A DNA stretch of 51,887 bases from Ichthyophonus hoferi (GCA_002751075.1 NAOQ01000007.1:1-51887), one strand, 5' to 3'. Shown: positions 13,523 to 26,171, counted from the stretch's first letter. Made by a program: numbers and translations. The notes: generated by a model not told the origin, from the sequence alone.

Positions 13523-14003
13523 TCTGTGGTTGCTGGTTATATAGTTGTTGGCTCAGGTCAATACTAGTTGTCTGTGTGATGAACATTTGAGATACATGTA
13601 TCCCACACAAGGGGATCTGCTAAACTGTTATTAAGCATGTAGTTAGCAAACTATTTTTCAATAATTATTCAACGAATCATTCTGGTTGCTATATATTTTG
13701 CTTGTATTATAAATCACTGTGTGATTAATACCAATGACCAACACTAACTATTAAACCATGGTAAATTCTTATGTTAGACTTCACTAAGTAACAAGTCCCA
13801 ATTAAGCATAATTAGTGATATCATGTAATCAATTAATCGTCATTAATCAATATCTAACTCTTATATACCAATGAAAGCCTCATTATAAACACTACTGAAT
13901 ATTTAGAGATACAATGCAAGATAAACAATAAACGATAGGTGTTTTTGTAAAAGAGATCATAAATTATACAGCTTAACACGTGTAAGAGTTGAAAACTTCA
14001 ACA
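13523..14003 (-). repeat. LTR family B, copy 1 (fossil)
   Basis: On the minus strand it starts TGTTGAAG (plus-strand end 'cttcaaca'). It is collinear with three further copies at about 18841-19321, 21150-21543 and 23541-24031. All four contain versions of 'gaatcattctggttgct', 'ccaatgaccaacact' and 'gaaacctcat'. It has internal sequence of one unit on each side, so it acts as the 3' LTR of the unit to the right and the 5' LTR of the unit to the left. The left edge is approximate. Confidence 0.75.
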
Positions 14004-17000
14004 CTCTTCCTACATCCCCACAGGTATGTGGGGATGTTACTTATTCCTCAAGGGTTTGTTTTTGACAAGTATTCGTGAGCTGGATGAGAACTAGAGTCTT
14101 GATGATAATGTTTGCCTTTTGATCATGTGTAGAGATTGGTTTAATTTTTATGTCCTCATTCCTCATGGTTTTCTTGGTGTAATGGTGCTTAACACGGACA
14201 TGCTTGTTATTTTTAGTGATCCTATTGTTTTCCAAGATCTGTATTGTATACTGATCGTTTTCATAAACAGCTAGTGGTTCTGTCTAAATAACCATACTTT
14301 CTAACACACTGGAAGTCCATATGATCTTATGAACCACTACACTTAGTGCAATATATTTAGCATTTGTGTTTGATGAGGCCAATAATGACTGTTTCTTGCT
14401 AAAACTAGACACTGGTGTGTGATTAAAAAACAATATACATCCTGTTGTGGACTTTCCAGTTGTCCTATCTTTAGAAAAATCAGTGTTTACCTAAGCCCAG
14501 AGTTTTAAGGGTGATCTATGAGACACCAGTCCTATGCTGGGGAGTGAATTCAGGTAGGGCATCACATGGAGCACCATTTTCCAGTGAGATTGAGATGGAT
14601 TTAAAGAAATCACTCTAGGTCGCTGATGAAAAAAGCTATATCTGGTCTTGTCAATTTAGACATCTACAGAAAAGATCCTATTGCTTTCTGGTATGCCCTG
14701 ATACTGCAACTTGGGGTCAACTCTGTGATTTGTTGACGTCTGATACATGATTAAGAAGGATTGGGAATATGGTTCACTTAACACCTTTCATGTTGTGCAA
14801 CTTTAGCATCTCCTGGATGTATCCCTTTTAGGTTAAGTGGATCAGCCCTTGACTATCCTTCCTAATCTGATAACCCAAGTATTCAGCTGAGAATCCCGTC
14901 TCCTTGGTTGTGAATCATGCCTTCATGCTGTCAATTAATTTTTCTTGTAGTAGACTTGTTATTAGAAATACTAATTATGTCATCTACATAGACACATACA
15001 CCAAAGAAGTATGGTGTGTCATGGTGTACTAGTAGGTATGAGTCTGCATTGGTCAGGAAAAAGGGTTTGTTCTGCTAGGAATGCAGCTAAGGTACACTGC
15101 CAGATTAATGCAGATTGTTTAAGTCCATCTAGCGATCTATAAATCTTACATATCCCTTGGGGAAAGTCAGGGTCTTCAAAATCTTCTAGCTGATGCTTGT
15201 AGATGTTTTCTTCTAGTTTCCCATTGAGGTAGGCTCCGACTATATCTAGTTGTATGACTTCCAAGTCCCTTGATACTGCAGAAGCTAGAAGGAGTTGTAT
15301 AGTTGTCAAGAAGCAAATTGGGAATCTATGTCAAAATTATCTATGTTTTCTCATTGTCAGTTCTCCATCACTACAGGTTGTGCCTTGTATTTGGTGATAT
15401 TCTCTTAGCTGTCCCTCTTGGTGTTGAAAACCTACAATAGTTTTAACAATGGCTCCTCTTTTGGTTTATTTACTATTTTTCATGTGAAATTGTCAGACAG
15501 GACTTTCATTTCCTGTTCTATAGCAGCTTCCCATTGTGACCATTAAGGAGAGTTTACGGTTGCACGGACTGACTTGAGTATAATTTGGGCATAAAAATTG
15601 GCTTCAGTTGCAGAGGTAAACTGTGTGTTGAGATAGTATCTGGTTGGTACCTCTCTCTAGATTAACCTAGTAGTGGAGAGGGTATACTTATTTTTTGTAG
15701 AAATGTACCCATGTCTTTTGTCTGGCTTCCTTCCTCTTCGTTTTATTTACTCCAACTGTTCTTTCTATACCTCCCTATGTTTATCCCTCCTGGATTTCTC
15801 AGTTGCTCTATCCCTATTTTTCTCACTCAATCCCCCCTGAGTTGTCGTTTCCTTCAAATACTCCTTCATATGGAATGGATTATTGTTTTAGTGTAAGGTA
15901 TCCTTCACAGTCTTAATGGTGGTTTTGACTCTGCATGTTGTCTTTTTATCTTGATCTGGCAGAAAATTTGGCTGTTTGACAGCATAGGAAAAACTTGTCT
16001 CTAAGAATTTTACATTCCTGCTGATTATTATTTTGTTGGTCTTGGTATCCAACAACCTGTATAATTTTTGAGATTCCTAATATCCTAGCATCACTATGTC
16101 ACGTCCTTGTGGTGGCAACGTATTGCAATTCTTATCCTTGTAATAATATCTGCATCCATGAGTTATGAGTCTTCTAAAGGATGTGGTCAATTGTTGTTAT
16201 AAGTCCCATGGTATTGTCAATTTTGGTAGACATCTAGTTAGCAGCACATTCAAGGTGAAAGTCACCGTCTTAATGGTTTAATCTCACAGATAATGAGGTA
16301 GACCACTCTCTATTCCCATACTCCTTACCATTGTAAATAGCATCTGGCTCATTCTTTCACTGAGTCTATTCTGCTCAAGATGATGGGGAATAGTAGTCCA
16401 ATGGTGTACGCCAAATGTTTCCATGTAGGATGAGAATTGTGAGTTTAGGTACTTGGCTCTATTGCCCATTACCAGAATGGCCATAGGCTTGTCATGCATG
16501 GCAGTAGCATAGATGTGATACCTCTTGAAGATTTCAAATGTGTCTAATTTCTTCCTAACTAAATACACTTGTAGTGTGAATACTCATCTATGAAGGTTAC
16601 CACATTTTGGAAACCAGAGTAGGTCCTAGATAAAGGTTCAACCAAATCTGAGTGTACTCTTTGTAGTACTCTTGTAACTCAGTCTGTCTGCTCAGGGTAA
16701 ACATCCTCTTGGCTTTGGACATACTACAGGTTTTACAGTTCTTCTTCTTCCTGTTCACTCTGTGCTGTTTAATATTGCCAATGCTAGGGACATATTGGCT
16801 GGACTGGGATGCATGAGCCTTGAATGGAAAATCTTATAACCCATCAAGCCAGTGTGGGCTTCTGGTTCTTTAGTTTTAGTAAGAAACTTCTTTTAACTAT
16901 ATGCTGGCCTCTAGCCAGTGAGTAGAGGTTAGTCTCTTCCAACCACTATTTCTCTCACGTTCCTCCTGAGGGATCACTGGAGCATCCCCCTTGTAAATGC

Positions 17001-18790
17001 TGTTATTCTTCCCAGTTCCTTGCATTCTGATCGCACTTTTCCTGAAGATTTTTGAATTTTACTGCGCCATTCTTGAACACAGTTGTGATACTTTTACCAT
17101 TCAAGGCTGGGATAGAGAATAAGCTCACTTTTGGATCTGGAACCAACAGTTTTCAACCTAATGGGAGACACCTTTAGCCCTACTTTAGCAGCCAGCCATA
17201 TCTGCCAGATCCTAATGCTATACCCCTTTGTCCATCTCCTCACTGTACATATGATTTCTCTGGAGTGAACGTAGCAAATCCTCTTCTCTAAAATGGAGAT
17301 GCTGTGGAGATCTACTGTCTAACACAAATCTTCCATTTGACTCTGCCGTCTCAAAATTCTGTACATTTACATAGTTTGTGGCTACGTATGAGATATCCTC
17401 TCCCATAGTATATACTGTGTTGTATTTCTGTCTTCCTTTCTTGAAATGTGGAAAGTTACCAGCCTTCCTACTCCCTGGGTGATGGTAGACCTTATGTTCC
17501 CCAGGGCATCATCTCTCCTTCCTTGGGAGTTTGGAACCTTTATTGTTGTGACCAGATTGGTAAAAAGCAGCAATATTCAGGTGGTTGAGTCTCTGCATAA
17601 GAGGACACTGACTTATTGAATGCGCTCCTTGTTATTTGTCACATGTTGCTGACTAATTGTTGTAGAGTTCATCCTTCTCTCAAATTATGTTGGTTCTATT
17701 TTTTCACAATGATTCCAGCATGATATAGGTAGCCATATCGTCTATGAACTCAACTCCTTCAAGGTACCACAACTTTTTGGTAGTCTCTCAGAAGGCTCAG
17801 ACTTGCTTTCCATATCATGTAGATGGCAGATCATTAGATCATCTTGATAACTACTGCTTGGTCGTGTTGTTCCATGACAGTTCCTTTTAGTCTTTAGCTA
17901 GCAGCCACTAATTTCACCCTGTATTTTCTCCCATTTTCATTTGGTTTCAGAAATATTTCTAAGTATTTTAGCAAGTAGATAGTCTGTTGAGCCATGCCTT
18001 TTCTATTGAAATGGGTTTTCATCCCTCTTCAAATGTAAAAAGTAAATTGATTCTGCTCCCAAACCATTATCAGTTATGGCTTTGTTGATACTGACATGTA
18101 CAATAGTGTCTCACAGTTACTTCTTAAGGAGACACTCAGGTTGAATTCCAGAGTTGTTCAAGAGTTGGCTCTTCTTCTATAGCCTGTAAAGACACGGAAA
18201 ATTGCATCTTGTTTCAAATGCATTCAGCCCATTTGGTATAAATAATTCCATGTGGATTTCCAGTGATAATTTCATCTTTGTAAATTGGAAGGTGTGTGAT
18301 TGTTTTGGAAGCCCCTCCTCCCAATTGGATCAACAGTTATTGTAATATCTCAGCTCTAAACATTTGCTGACTTCCAGGGAACTGCTGCTGTTGCCATTGG
18401 GCTGAGCCATGTTCTCGTTAATTGTTTGGTTACCGCTCCCTTGGCATGGTTTTGTATGCAGATTCTTCATTAAAAGGGTTTTTGCTGTCAGTGGAAGCAT
18501 TCTTTGGGCACTTGGCTCTAATAACCCTGTTAGAACTTAATGAGTGGTAGTCTGTAAATTCTGTTTTATTATTGATAGATATGGAGTATCCAACTTCTGA
18601 TTGCCCACGTTAGAGTCAAGGTCCTTCAAAGTCTCCTTAATGCTTTCTCTTGATTACTGTCAGATGAGAGTTAAACCCTTAACTTCCTTTTTCACACAGA
18701 TTCCAACTTATTTTCTGAAGGAATCACTGACTTGCATTTAACTCTAGGATTAATAGGTGTGGATGTTTCCCTCCTACTTACTAGCATAAT
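14004..18790 (-). mobile_element. Copia-type element, family B unit 2 internal region (fossil, broken)
   Basis: Minus-strand Copia internal region between two LTR-B copies. The gag start is near 18785 and uses the same opening as unit 1 ('NPRVKCKS'). A protease-like segment lies near 17330, an integrase region at about 17000-16280, RT at about 15310-14890 ('QLDIVGAYLNG' type motif) and an RNase H region at about 14500-14040. A purine-rich tract followed by TGTTGAAG marks the 3' LTR start. The part order is Copia-type. It is broken, with many breaks, and old. Confidence 0.75.
14012..14037. repeat. Perfect 11-bp inverted repeat
   Basis: ACATCCCCACA (14012-14022) and TGTGGGGATGT (14027-14037) are perfect reverse complements around the four-base loop GGTA. 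The palindrome lies in the polypurine-tract side of the fossil family B element, eight bases outside the LTR-B edge at 14003. Confidence 0.9.
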
Positions 18791-18840
18791 AATTTTTATT
18801 AACCAAGTAAAATATCAAAGTTTTTTGTAAAACATTTTAT

Positions 18841-19321
18841 AGTTGCTGGTCATATAGTTGTTGGTTCAGGTAAGTACCAGTTCAGTTGACCATGTGATAA
18901 ACATTCGAGATATGTGTATTCCCGATTAGAGGTTCTACTGAACTGTTTTCAAATATGTTGTTAGCAACATATTTTCCAATGATTACTTAAAGAATCATTC
19001 TGGTTGCTCTATATCTTGCTTGTATCATAAATTACTATGTGTGGTTAATCCCAATAACCAACACTAACTACTAGACCATGGTAAATTCCCATGCCAGACT
19101 TTACTAAACAACAATTTCTAATTAAGTAAAACTAAAGACAACATATTAAATAATTGCCATTAATTAATATCTAGCACTTATATAATAATTGAAACCTCAT
19201 TGTAAACCCTACTAAATATTTATAGGGACAATACAACATAAACAGTAAATGATAAGTGTTTTTGTACAAGAGATCATGAAGTATACAGCCTAGCACTCGT
19301 AGGAGCTGAAGTACTTAAACA
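18841..19321 (-). repeat. LTR family B, copy 2 (fossil)
   Basis: About 480 bp, collinear with the copy at 13523-14003 and ending on the plus strand in 'acttaaaca'. It is the 5' LTR of the unit internal to 14004-18790. By eye the two differ at roughly one in eight to ten bases. Confidence 0.75.
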
Positions 19322-20640
19322 GTATTCAAGGTTTTCTTGATGTGGATTGAGAGGTCAGAGCAACTGAGGTTGTGGAAGCTGTGTAGTTGGCAAATTCTCA
19401 TGGTATTTGATAAAATTGGCCAACTGTTGCAGGGTTTCGCTTTCAGTCTGTTCACCATTGGATTGGTTGACCTTCTTCAATAAATGCCTTGTTTCAGACC
19501 TTACCTCAATAACCTTAACTAACTGCTATTGGTCATTAATTACAAGTCCTGAACCTTAAAACCCATTGTTTATACCTTGAATTGGTCCTATGAAGGTGCT
19601 GCCAATGTTGTTGGGAAATGGCTTTACATGGAAGAGTTCTATTAAATATTGAAAAACCTTTGGGTTTCCTGATTGCCAAATTTCATTTTCATACCTATCT
19701 AAGTATTCAAGTGGCATACACAAATTGTAGGAGTGTCCACCCTGACATCATACATTGTGCCAATATGATGCCAGTAAAACCTTGATATTCCTTCTGCAGC
19801 TGAAAATACATCTAGAAGTGCTAACTGCTCTGCAGTAAGTGAAATGCTTAGTGTTTTTAAGCATCCAAAGACTGACATACATGATAGAATACAGTCAGAT
19901 GAGTCACTCTAAGACATTGATTCATTTTTGCCACCTTTGAAGACATGGTCTTTCTCAACAACCGGAGCTGACTGGATTCAGTTTTCTTGGACCAAAGGGT
20001 TTCCGCCTTTTTCTCTGAACAAATTCTTTTCTTGCATCAGTTTACACATACTTGGAGCTGTATGTTGAGTGAAAAAGGGAGCGTTAGAAGTTGGTTAAGT
20101 TAGAAATTTAGAACAGATAGTAGAGCTGTAAAAGGCAGAGCCGTAGAGATAGGTTCCTTGTGTAAGGACAGCTGAAGGTTTAAGAGGTTGTGGCATAGTA
20201 GTTATGCAATATGGATTTTGTGTAGAAGCCGTTTCAGTGGAAGTACCACCAGGTTGTTTGACCTTAGTAGCCCTGTCAGAATTTTCCTTGTCAATTTCTG
20301 ATATGTCTTCCGAATTCATGTCTGATGTTGACTCAGTGTCAGTGGAGGATAACTCCTCTAATCTTGACGTCAACAATGTAGGTTCAGAAAGAGGAGAAGG
20401 AGGGTCTCAGTTAGATGTAGCCTTCTTGGCTGGGACAGCCTGATGCATTGGAGTCCCATGGTATCGCTTAAATCAGAAGATATAAAAACTTTCGATTTCT
20501 TGTCCATTCTCATGAACCAAAGGATGATTTGAGGAGTTAAAGTTACAGAACGTTTAGATCTCTTTCTTGTTTTACTTTTATTAAATGTTATAACAAAAGT
20601 TAAAGCAATAATCAATACTCAACTAAGTAATAAAAATACT
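19322..20640 (-). mobile_element. Gag-like remains, family B chain unit 3 (fossil, truncated)
   Basis: Minus-strand gag-like sequence. A Lys/Arg-rich start at about 20615-20400 resembles the family A gag opening, and a Ser/Asp/Glu-rich stretch near 20330-20250 matches the 'ISEID' region of family A. No protease, integrase or RT is seen before the LTR at 19321. This unit therefore has family A-like gag between family B LTRs, which is worth checking. It is broken, with several breaks. Confidence 0.6.
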
Positions 20641-20767
20641 GATTCATATATTTTCAGTCCTAGCTAATTGACTGAGTTGGAGTTTTATGGTTTCCCGCCA
20701 ATCTTCTGAGTTATCAGTATACATAATATGGTAAATAATAAATTAATTGGGTATTGGGCTTATGCCA

Positions 20768-20780
20768 TGGTACCAGAGCT
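20768..20780 (+). other. Possible tRNA-iMet primer-binding site
   Basis: TGGTACCAGAGCT differs by one base from the TGGTATCAGAGC primer-binding site common in Copia elements, which pairs with the 3' end of initiator tRNA-Met. It directly follows a CA dinucleotide (20766-20767), as expected at the end of a left LTR. No plus-strand element can be read downstream, so it may be a lone relic or a chance match. Confidence 0.4.
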
Positions 20781-20850
20781 GTAGCATGTAATTTTAGCAC
20801 AATATTCTGCATTACCTACCTACGTAAAAGATATAAGCATTGGATCTATG

Positions 20851-20902
20851 TTGGATTGAGAAAACCCATGCCTTGAAAACCCATGCCTGAGCCTCAATCC
20901 AA
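20851..20902. repeat. Inverted repeat enclosing a tandem repeat
   Basis: Arms TTGGATTGAG (20851-20860) and CTCAATCCAA (20893-20902) are perfect reverse complements. The 32-nt loop contains AAAACCCATGCCT twice (20861-20873 and 20876-20888). Confidence 0.85.
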
Positions 20903-21149
20903 TCGGTATGCTCATTTAATTATACCGTGATAAAATTTATCAAAAAAAAATCTATTTATAATTATTGCACCGCTAATTGTCCAATGAGCCTCAACTACAA
21001 ATAAAAACTGAATAGAATTAAGCAATCAGATGGCGCAGTACAAGGTTAGTTCCTCGGTTATTCACACAAGTAATAAATCGAAATAAACACATCTACTTAC
21101 TACTTACTAACCAAATATAACAACAAAAAGGAACTCAACCTAAATGTTA

Positions 21150-21543
21150 TCCATGTTATCCATATCCAACATATTATCAGCCGCATTTTGTTTAATGATT
21201 ATTTAAAGGATCATTCTGGATACTATGTATCACATATGCACCATCAATCACTATGTGTGATTAAGTGCCAATGACCAACATCATATAAAACCACGTAAAT
21301 TTACGTTCTAGATTGCATTAAATATCTGCTCCTAATTAAACAATTAAATACAATTAGTGACAACATATAATTTATTAATTATCATCAATTAATGTCAACT
21401 CATTATAACCAATTGAAACCTCATTTTTAACGCTTCTTAATATTTGGAGGTTATATGCTACATAAACCTTTACTATTTTTGTACAAGACATCATGAACTA
21501 TTTAGCCAAACCCTTTTAAGTCTGAATTACTTGAACATTCAAC
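21150..21543 (-). repeat. LTR family B, copy 3 (fossil)
   Basis: Collinear with the other LTR-B copies from 'gatcattctgga' through 'gaaacctcattt' to the end near 'cattcaac'. It is shorter at its left side than the others, and both edges are approximate. Confidence 0.65.
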
Positions 21544-22199
21544 GCATTATCAGAGATAAAACACCCCATGAGTCAACATGTGTATTATTTTTTCGGCGTG
21601 CAGCTCTGTTGCCATCAATTTGCTATAGAATTAGCCTGTTAGGACCAACATTGCTTCCATAACAGTTGGTAAGTGTCAAAAAACATCACAAATTACAACT
21701 GAATTACTTGGGTAATTAATTTGATTTCTAGCAATGATATTTTGTGAATGTGATTATATATTAACACCAATCATATCATAAGCATTAATTTACTGACCAT
21801 GTGGATTGACCTTTCTGATCTGTTGGCTTTTTAAAAAAAAATTATTTAGTTGAAGCCCTAATTTTAATGTTTTTAAAATGTTAATGCTGAATCTCTTTGG
21901 CTGCATATTGCATTCCTGTATACCAGGAAAACTTCTTTTTTTTTTTTTAGTAGATGCAGTTTTTCATTTTATTATCAGTATTTTGTTCTTATTTTGTTAT
22001 TTTTGAAACTGCTTGACAGTAATTAAAATTGCAACTGAAATTCGGGTTTAGAACTCTATAAAGTATGACCAAATCAGAAGTCTTCATGCCATCAAAAGTC
22101 AATATTACCGTAATATTCCGAACGCAGTGTCCTTATTAAAAATCACAAGATTTTCTTTTAATACCAGGATTCAAACTCTGGTAAACAAATTTATTCAAT

Positions 22200-23083
22200 A
22201 GTTTTCTTAATTTGTCAACGCTTGATGAAGGATAGATTTAAATATTTGTGATATAACAATATAGATGCAGGCATAATACAATTGAGAATTTTTAGAAAGA
22301 TTATGTATGATAAGGCCAAATAAGCATAATAATAGCGACCATAAATGATCACATTAGCGTTTGTTGGACTCTGAGCTGATAGTAGTAGATTCAGTTTCAC
22401 TGTCTACGGACATAAAACGTTCTTTTTCTACTTCACTTGAACTGAAATTAAAGTTTTCCAAAAAGTTTCTTGACGTTTCCTCTTCATTCGGATCGGAGAA
22501 GCGTTGAACCTGTTGTTTCCTTTTGCCTACGGATCTCAATTTTGTTGCAGAGGTAATGACAGCCTTATGTTTTACTCGTGGTTCAGTTGGAATAGATATA
22601 TCTCTTTCCTTTACTGTCATAACCACCTCTTGTAACGGATAAACTTTGTATAGGCTAGTTTTATTGTGCATTACTAAAGCAATCTGTAGTGGTTCTAGTG
22701 ACTTTCCCACAGGCTTCGGGATCTCCAATTGTAATGTTAATAGTAGTTATCGTTAGCTGGTCAGTGTAAGTGATAGCTGTATGATCGGATCCGTCTTTGA
22801 TACTCAGTTGTTGTTCTAGAGGTTCTATTAAAGGCCCATAGCTCAATTCTCTAGGTGACTGATTGTAATAATTATCCCTCTGTACCAACTCAGAAGGAAT
22901 GAATACTTTAAAACGCTTTGGTGCAAATGTTGTTATTAGACAATGAGATCGATCATTTAGTGGAGCTATGTTATCATGTAAATAAATGCTATTGTTACTA
23001 TCTAACGTTAGTACGCAATTTTCTGACTTCTGAGCAATTGAGCGGTTCGTAGACTGGTATCGTTTACGAGAGCCAGTGTAAAT
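22200..23083 (-). mobile_element. Gag-like remains, family B chain unit 4 (fossil)
   Basis: The minus-strand stretch at about 22630-22360 matches the family B gag opening. It shares a '(T/N)PRVKxK' motif, an 'SATKLRSV' stretch, an 'EETSRNxL' stretch and a Ser/Glu-rich tail. A neighbouring open stretch at about 23083-22661 has no recognised domain. The unit lies between LTR-B copies 3 and 4 and carries no visible protease, integrase or RT. It looks somewhat less decayed than the other gag fragments. Confidence 0.6.
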
Positions 23084-23540
23084 TAGACATTACAATGGCG
23101 ATGTATATAGAACTCAAAATATTCTTGTGTACGAATAGGAAAACGTCATATTTGTCGTAACCGCGCATGTGTGAGCGGAACCCCCTTTATTGTTCAGTTT
23201 TGTTTTGTTTTTATACCTCGTTTTATTGCTAGTGCTACGCTCTCCAGTTAACACCAAGACGCTAAAGTTCAATCACTAAAGTGAAGCCAATCATAAATGT
23301 TCATCTTAGCTAATCCAACTCATGATAGGCCAAAGAGACCCGCTAGAATTGTCTGATCTTGCTACAATACTTAAATACTATTGGCTTACGACACTTATTT
23401 AGATTGATGTAGTAGTGTTCATATGTTGTATATTATGAAAAGAATCAGTCTACTTATTATTCGGGCCAAGATCAAACCTACTTATTCACCAGTGGTTAGC
23501 GATCTTGTAACAAATACTATGAAATTAGGATCAAGCTAAG

Positions 23541-24031
23541 TCTGTGGTTGCTGGTTATACAGTTATTTGTTCAGATCAATACCAGCTGACCAGGTGATAA
23601 TCATTAAAATCAGCATATTATTGAATAGGTAGGTACGCAACCTAATTGTTATCTAACATGTTTTTAGCAACATATTGTCCAATGATTATATATATATATA
23701 TAAAGAATCATTCTAATTGCTATGTATCACGTATGTATCAACGGTCACTATATGCGAATAAATGCGATTGACCAACACTATTTAAAAAACCACGGCAAAT
23801 TCACGTGCTAGACTGTACTAAATATCTAGTCCCAATTAAATATAATTAGAGACATCATGTAATTAATTCATTGTCATTAATTAGTGTCTAACTCTTAATT
23901 ACCGATTGAAACCTCATTCTAAACGCTACTGAATGTCTAGAGGTACAATGCTACATGAACAGTAAGTATTTTTATACAAGACATCATGGAGTATAAAGCC
24001 TAACAGTTTTAGGGGCTAAAATACTTCAACA
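23541..24031 (-). repeat. LTR family B, copy 4 (fossil)
   Basis: About 490 bp, from 'gtggttgctggttatacag' to 'acttcaaca'. The start matches copy 1 closely and the end has the same terminus. It carries a short (TA)n stretch near 23690. It is the rightmost LTR of the family B chain. Confidence 0.75.
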
Positions 24032-26121
24032 GCATTAAAAAATACAGAATGACAGTTTTAGCAGTGATAATGGATGCTCCTTCTCGATTATTCCAAAACT
24101 AGAATAACACAAATAATTTGGATCCCATACCAGACAAAATTGGTATGTGAGAGCGGTACCCTTGCAAGGAAGTTATACAAGACAGGCATGAGGCATAGTT
24201 ATTGGATGTAGTGTCATATGAAAATGATGAATAATAGACTTTTCAACAGAGTCAGTTGACACAGATGATGCAGATGATGCAGAGTTGAGACCGATGTGTC
24301 TGGGAGGAGTCACTGGTTCCTCAATAGTGACGAACACGTAGTCCAAGTATTAAGAATAGAATCTGACTCGGATCATATCGATAGTGGTGAGATGAGTCGT
24401 AGGAGTAGAACTTGGTCACTAATTTGAAATAAATTGCTACTGGATAGTATTCAGTTCGTTACACAGCAATTGATATTTCTTCAGCCGAATTTACTCTAGT
24501 TTGGAATCTTTTAGACTCACAGCATCAATTAAGATTAGGATAAAATGTAATTATTTTTACCTGGCAGACTAATTATATTTCCAAGGGCCGATAGAGCTTT
24601 TCTCATTGGTTAACTCAGAGGAACTTTCCCCTAATCAAGCTAACAATTGTAATTGAGATTGTTTGGTAGGTTTTTTAGCGATCACAACAGTTTTCTAATC
24701 GTGCGTGTACTTAAAATTGAGAAGAATGCTAGTACAGCTAACCTTCCTTTATACTTATATCATTGTACGCAATTAGTTGTTTAATTTTAGATATCAAAGA
24801 TTACATGGTAGTTACTATATGCAATGCATTGTGCCATATCCAATTGGTTCAGGTCTATATCCGTTGTACATATTGTAGACTACCAACATCACTAATTGCA
24901 CTATGTTTCTACTGATAATAATGATACTACCAATAAAGTCATTATTACAAATTGCTATTGGCCCTCTGAAATATAAATAGATTATTGGATCGTTTGTGAT
25001 TGAGATTTTTGTTTAGAAATTCTGGCCGTAAACAATAAGTCTTCTCCAAGCAAATCTTCCGAGTTTGAGGAAAATATTATCGCCGCTTTCTGGTCTTTGT
25101 TGCAGATCATTATATAAAAGCTGATATTTTGATGAACATTCTTTTGTGAATACTATTGTTTGAAATATTACTTTGATTGGGTAAAGTCATAATTTAACAT
25201 TTATAAAGATAACACTTGTTTATAACACACCTTTATTATTTTGAGGGTTTAGAGTGTTCTTTGATTAAGGCTTGATGTCTGGTTATATAACTTCTAGTAG
25301 AAGATTAAGGTGTCAGTCATATCATAGTCTAGTTGTGTTGCTCAGTTCAAAAATTAACAATTAAGTATTAAGTTTGAGCTAGAATTAAAGCCCATGATTG
25401 GTGGAAACCAAAAGTCACAACTGAAGTGCTATCAAGTTTCTGTAAAGCTTTGGAACAGATAGCTATTCTACTTTATGAAGTAAAGCAAAGATACGATACT
25501 AAGAGCTCCAGCTATGTATGCCAGCAATAGCTCAGATGGCGTAGTCTCGTTTATAGCAATTAAAGTTAATTGGCCACTTTCTAGCACCATACTTAAACAC
25601 TATTAGTTGGAACTGGAAGTACATCTAAATGTGAAATAAACATATAGAATGCCATGCTGAGTGACCTCCAAATAAAACGTCACTTCATGGAGTGCAGTAA
25701 GTTACTAATGAGTGCATATAATTTTAGCATTCTACTATAAACATAAGTTTTATTTTTTATTCAACAATGCCTTTCCAAAGCTAGCCACCTGATTCTAATT
25801 GTTATTTCTTACGAGACTGGACGATCTTGCGTTAAAAAAAGATATTCCCATTTTGGATTGGTGGGTGTGAAGCAAAGACAGCCAATAGGCATGAAGATCA
25901 CACCAAACGCGTGACCACTGGGTAGCCTAAACAAAGTAAGACCGTCTTGTTTTAGGTTGCACACCCTGTTTGCTCGATATACAGGCCTTATGCATTGTGC
26001 TTGGGCAGGATATTTATGGGTTACTTAGACTTATCATAGAATTATACGTGAGACATCAAATAGTCATTGTTGCAGCGGGATGACATACGCAACTAAGTTA
26101 TTTTCCAGTCAGGTAAATATG
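24032..26121. other. AT-rich region left of the gene island, no gene recognised
   Basis: No exon supported by splice sites and family similarity was found on either strand. A repeat-like acidic stretch near 24240-24290 (+) weakly recalls the Ser/Asp-rich gag tails but is too short to assign. The right end presumably contains the promoter of the gene starting at 26172. Confidence 0.35.
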
Positions 26122-26127
26122 TATAAA
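26122..26127 (+). promoter_or_regulatory. TATA box candidate for the FAAP24-like gene
   Basis: TATAAA within 'gtataaaggc', 45-50 bp before the ATG at 26172. This is a plausible distance for a short 5' leader. It is supported by position only. Confidence 0.4.
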
Positions 26128-26171
26128 GGCAGGCATGCTTCCACACACACAGTGCTCCTGTCATCCCGACT

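Noticed and set aside
25520-25560. tRNA-like phrase 'tagctcagatggcgtag'
   Set aside because: It resembles a tRNA D-arm, but no matching acceptor stem, anticodon arm or T-arm follows.
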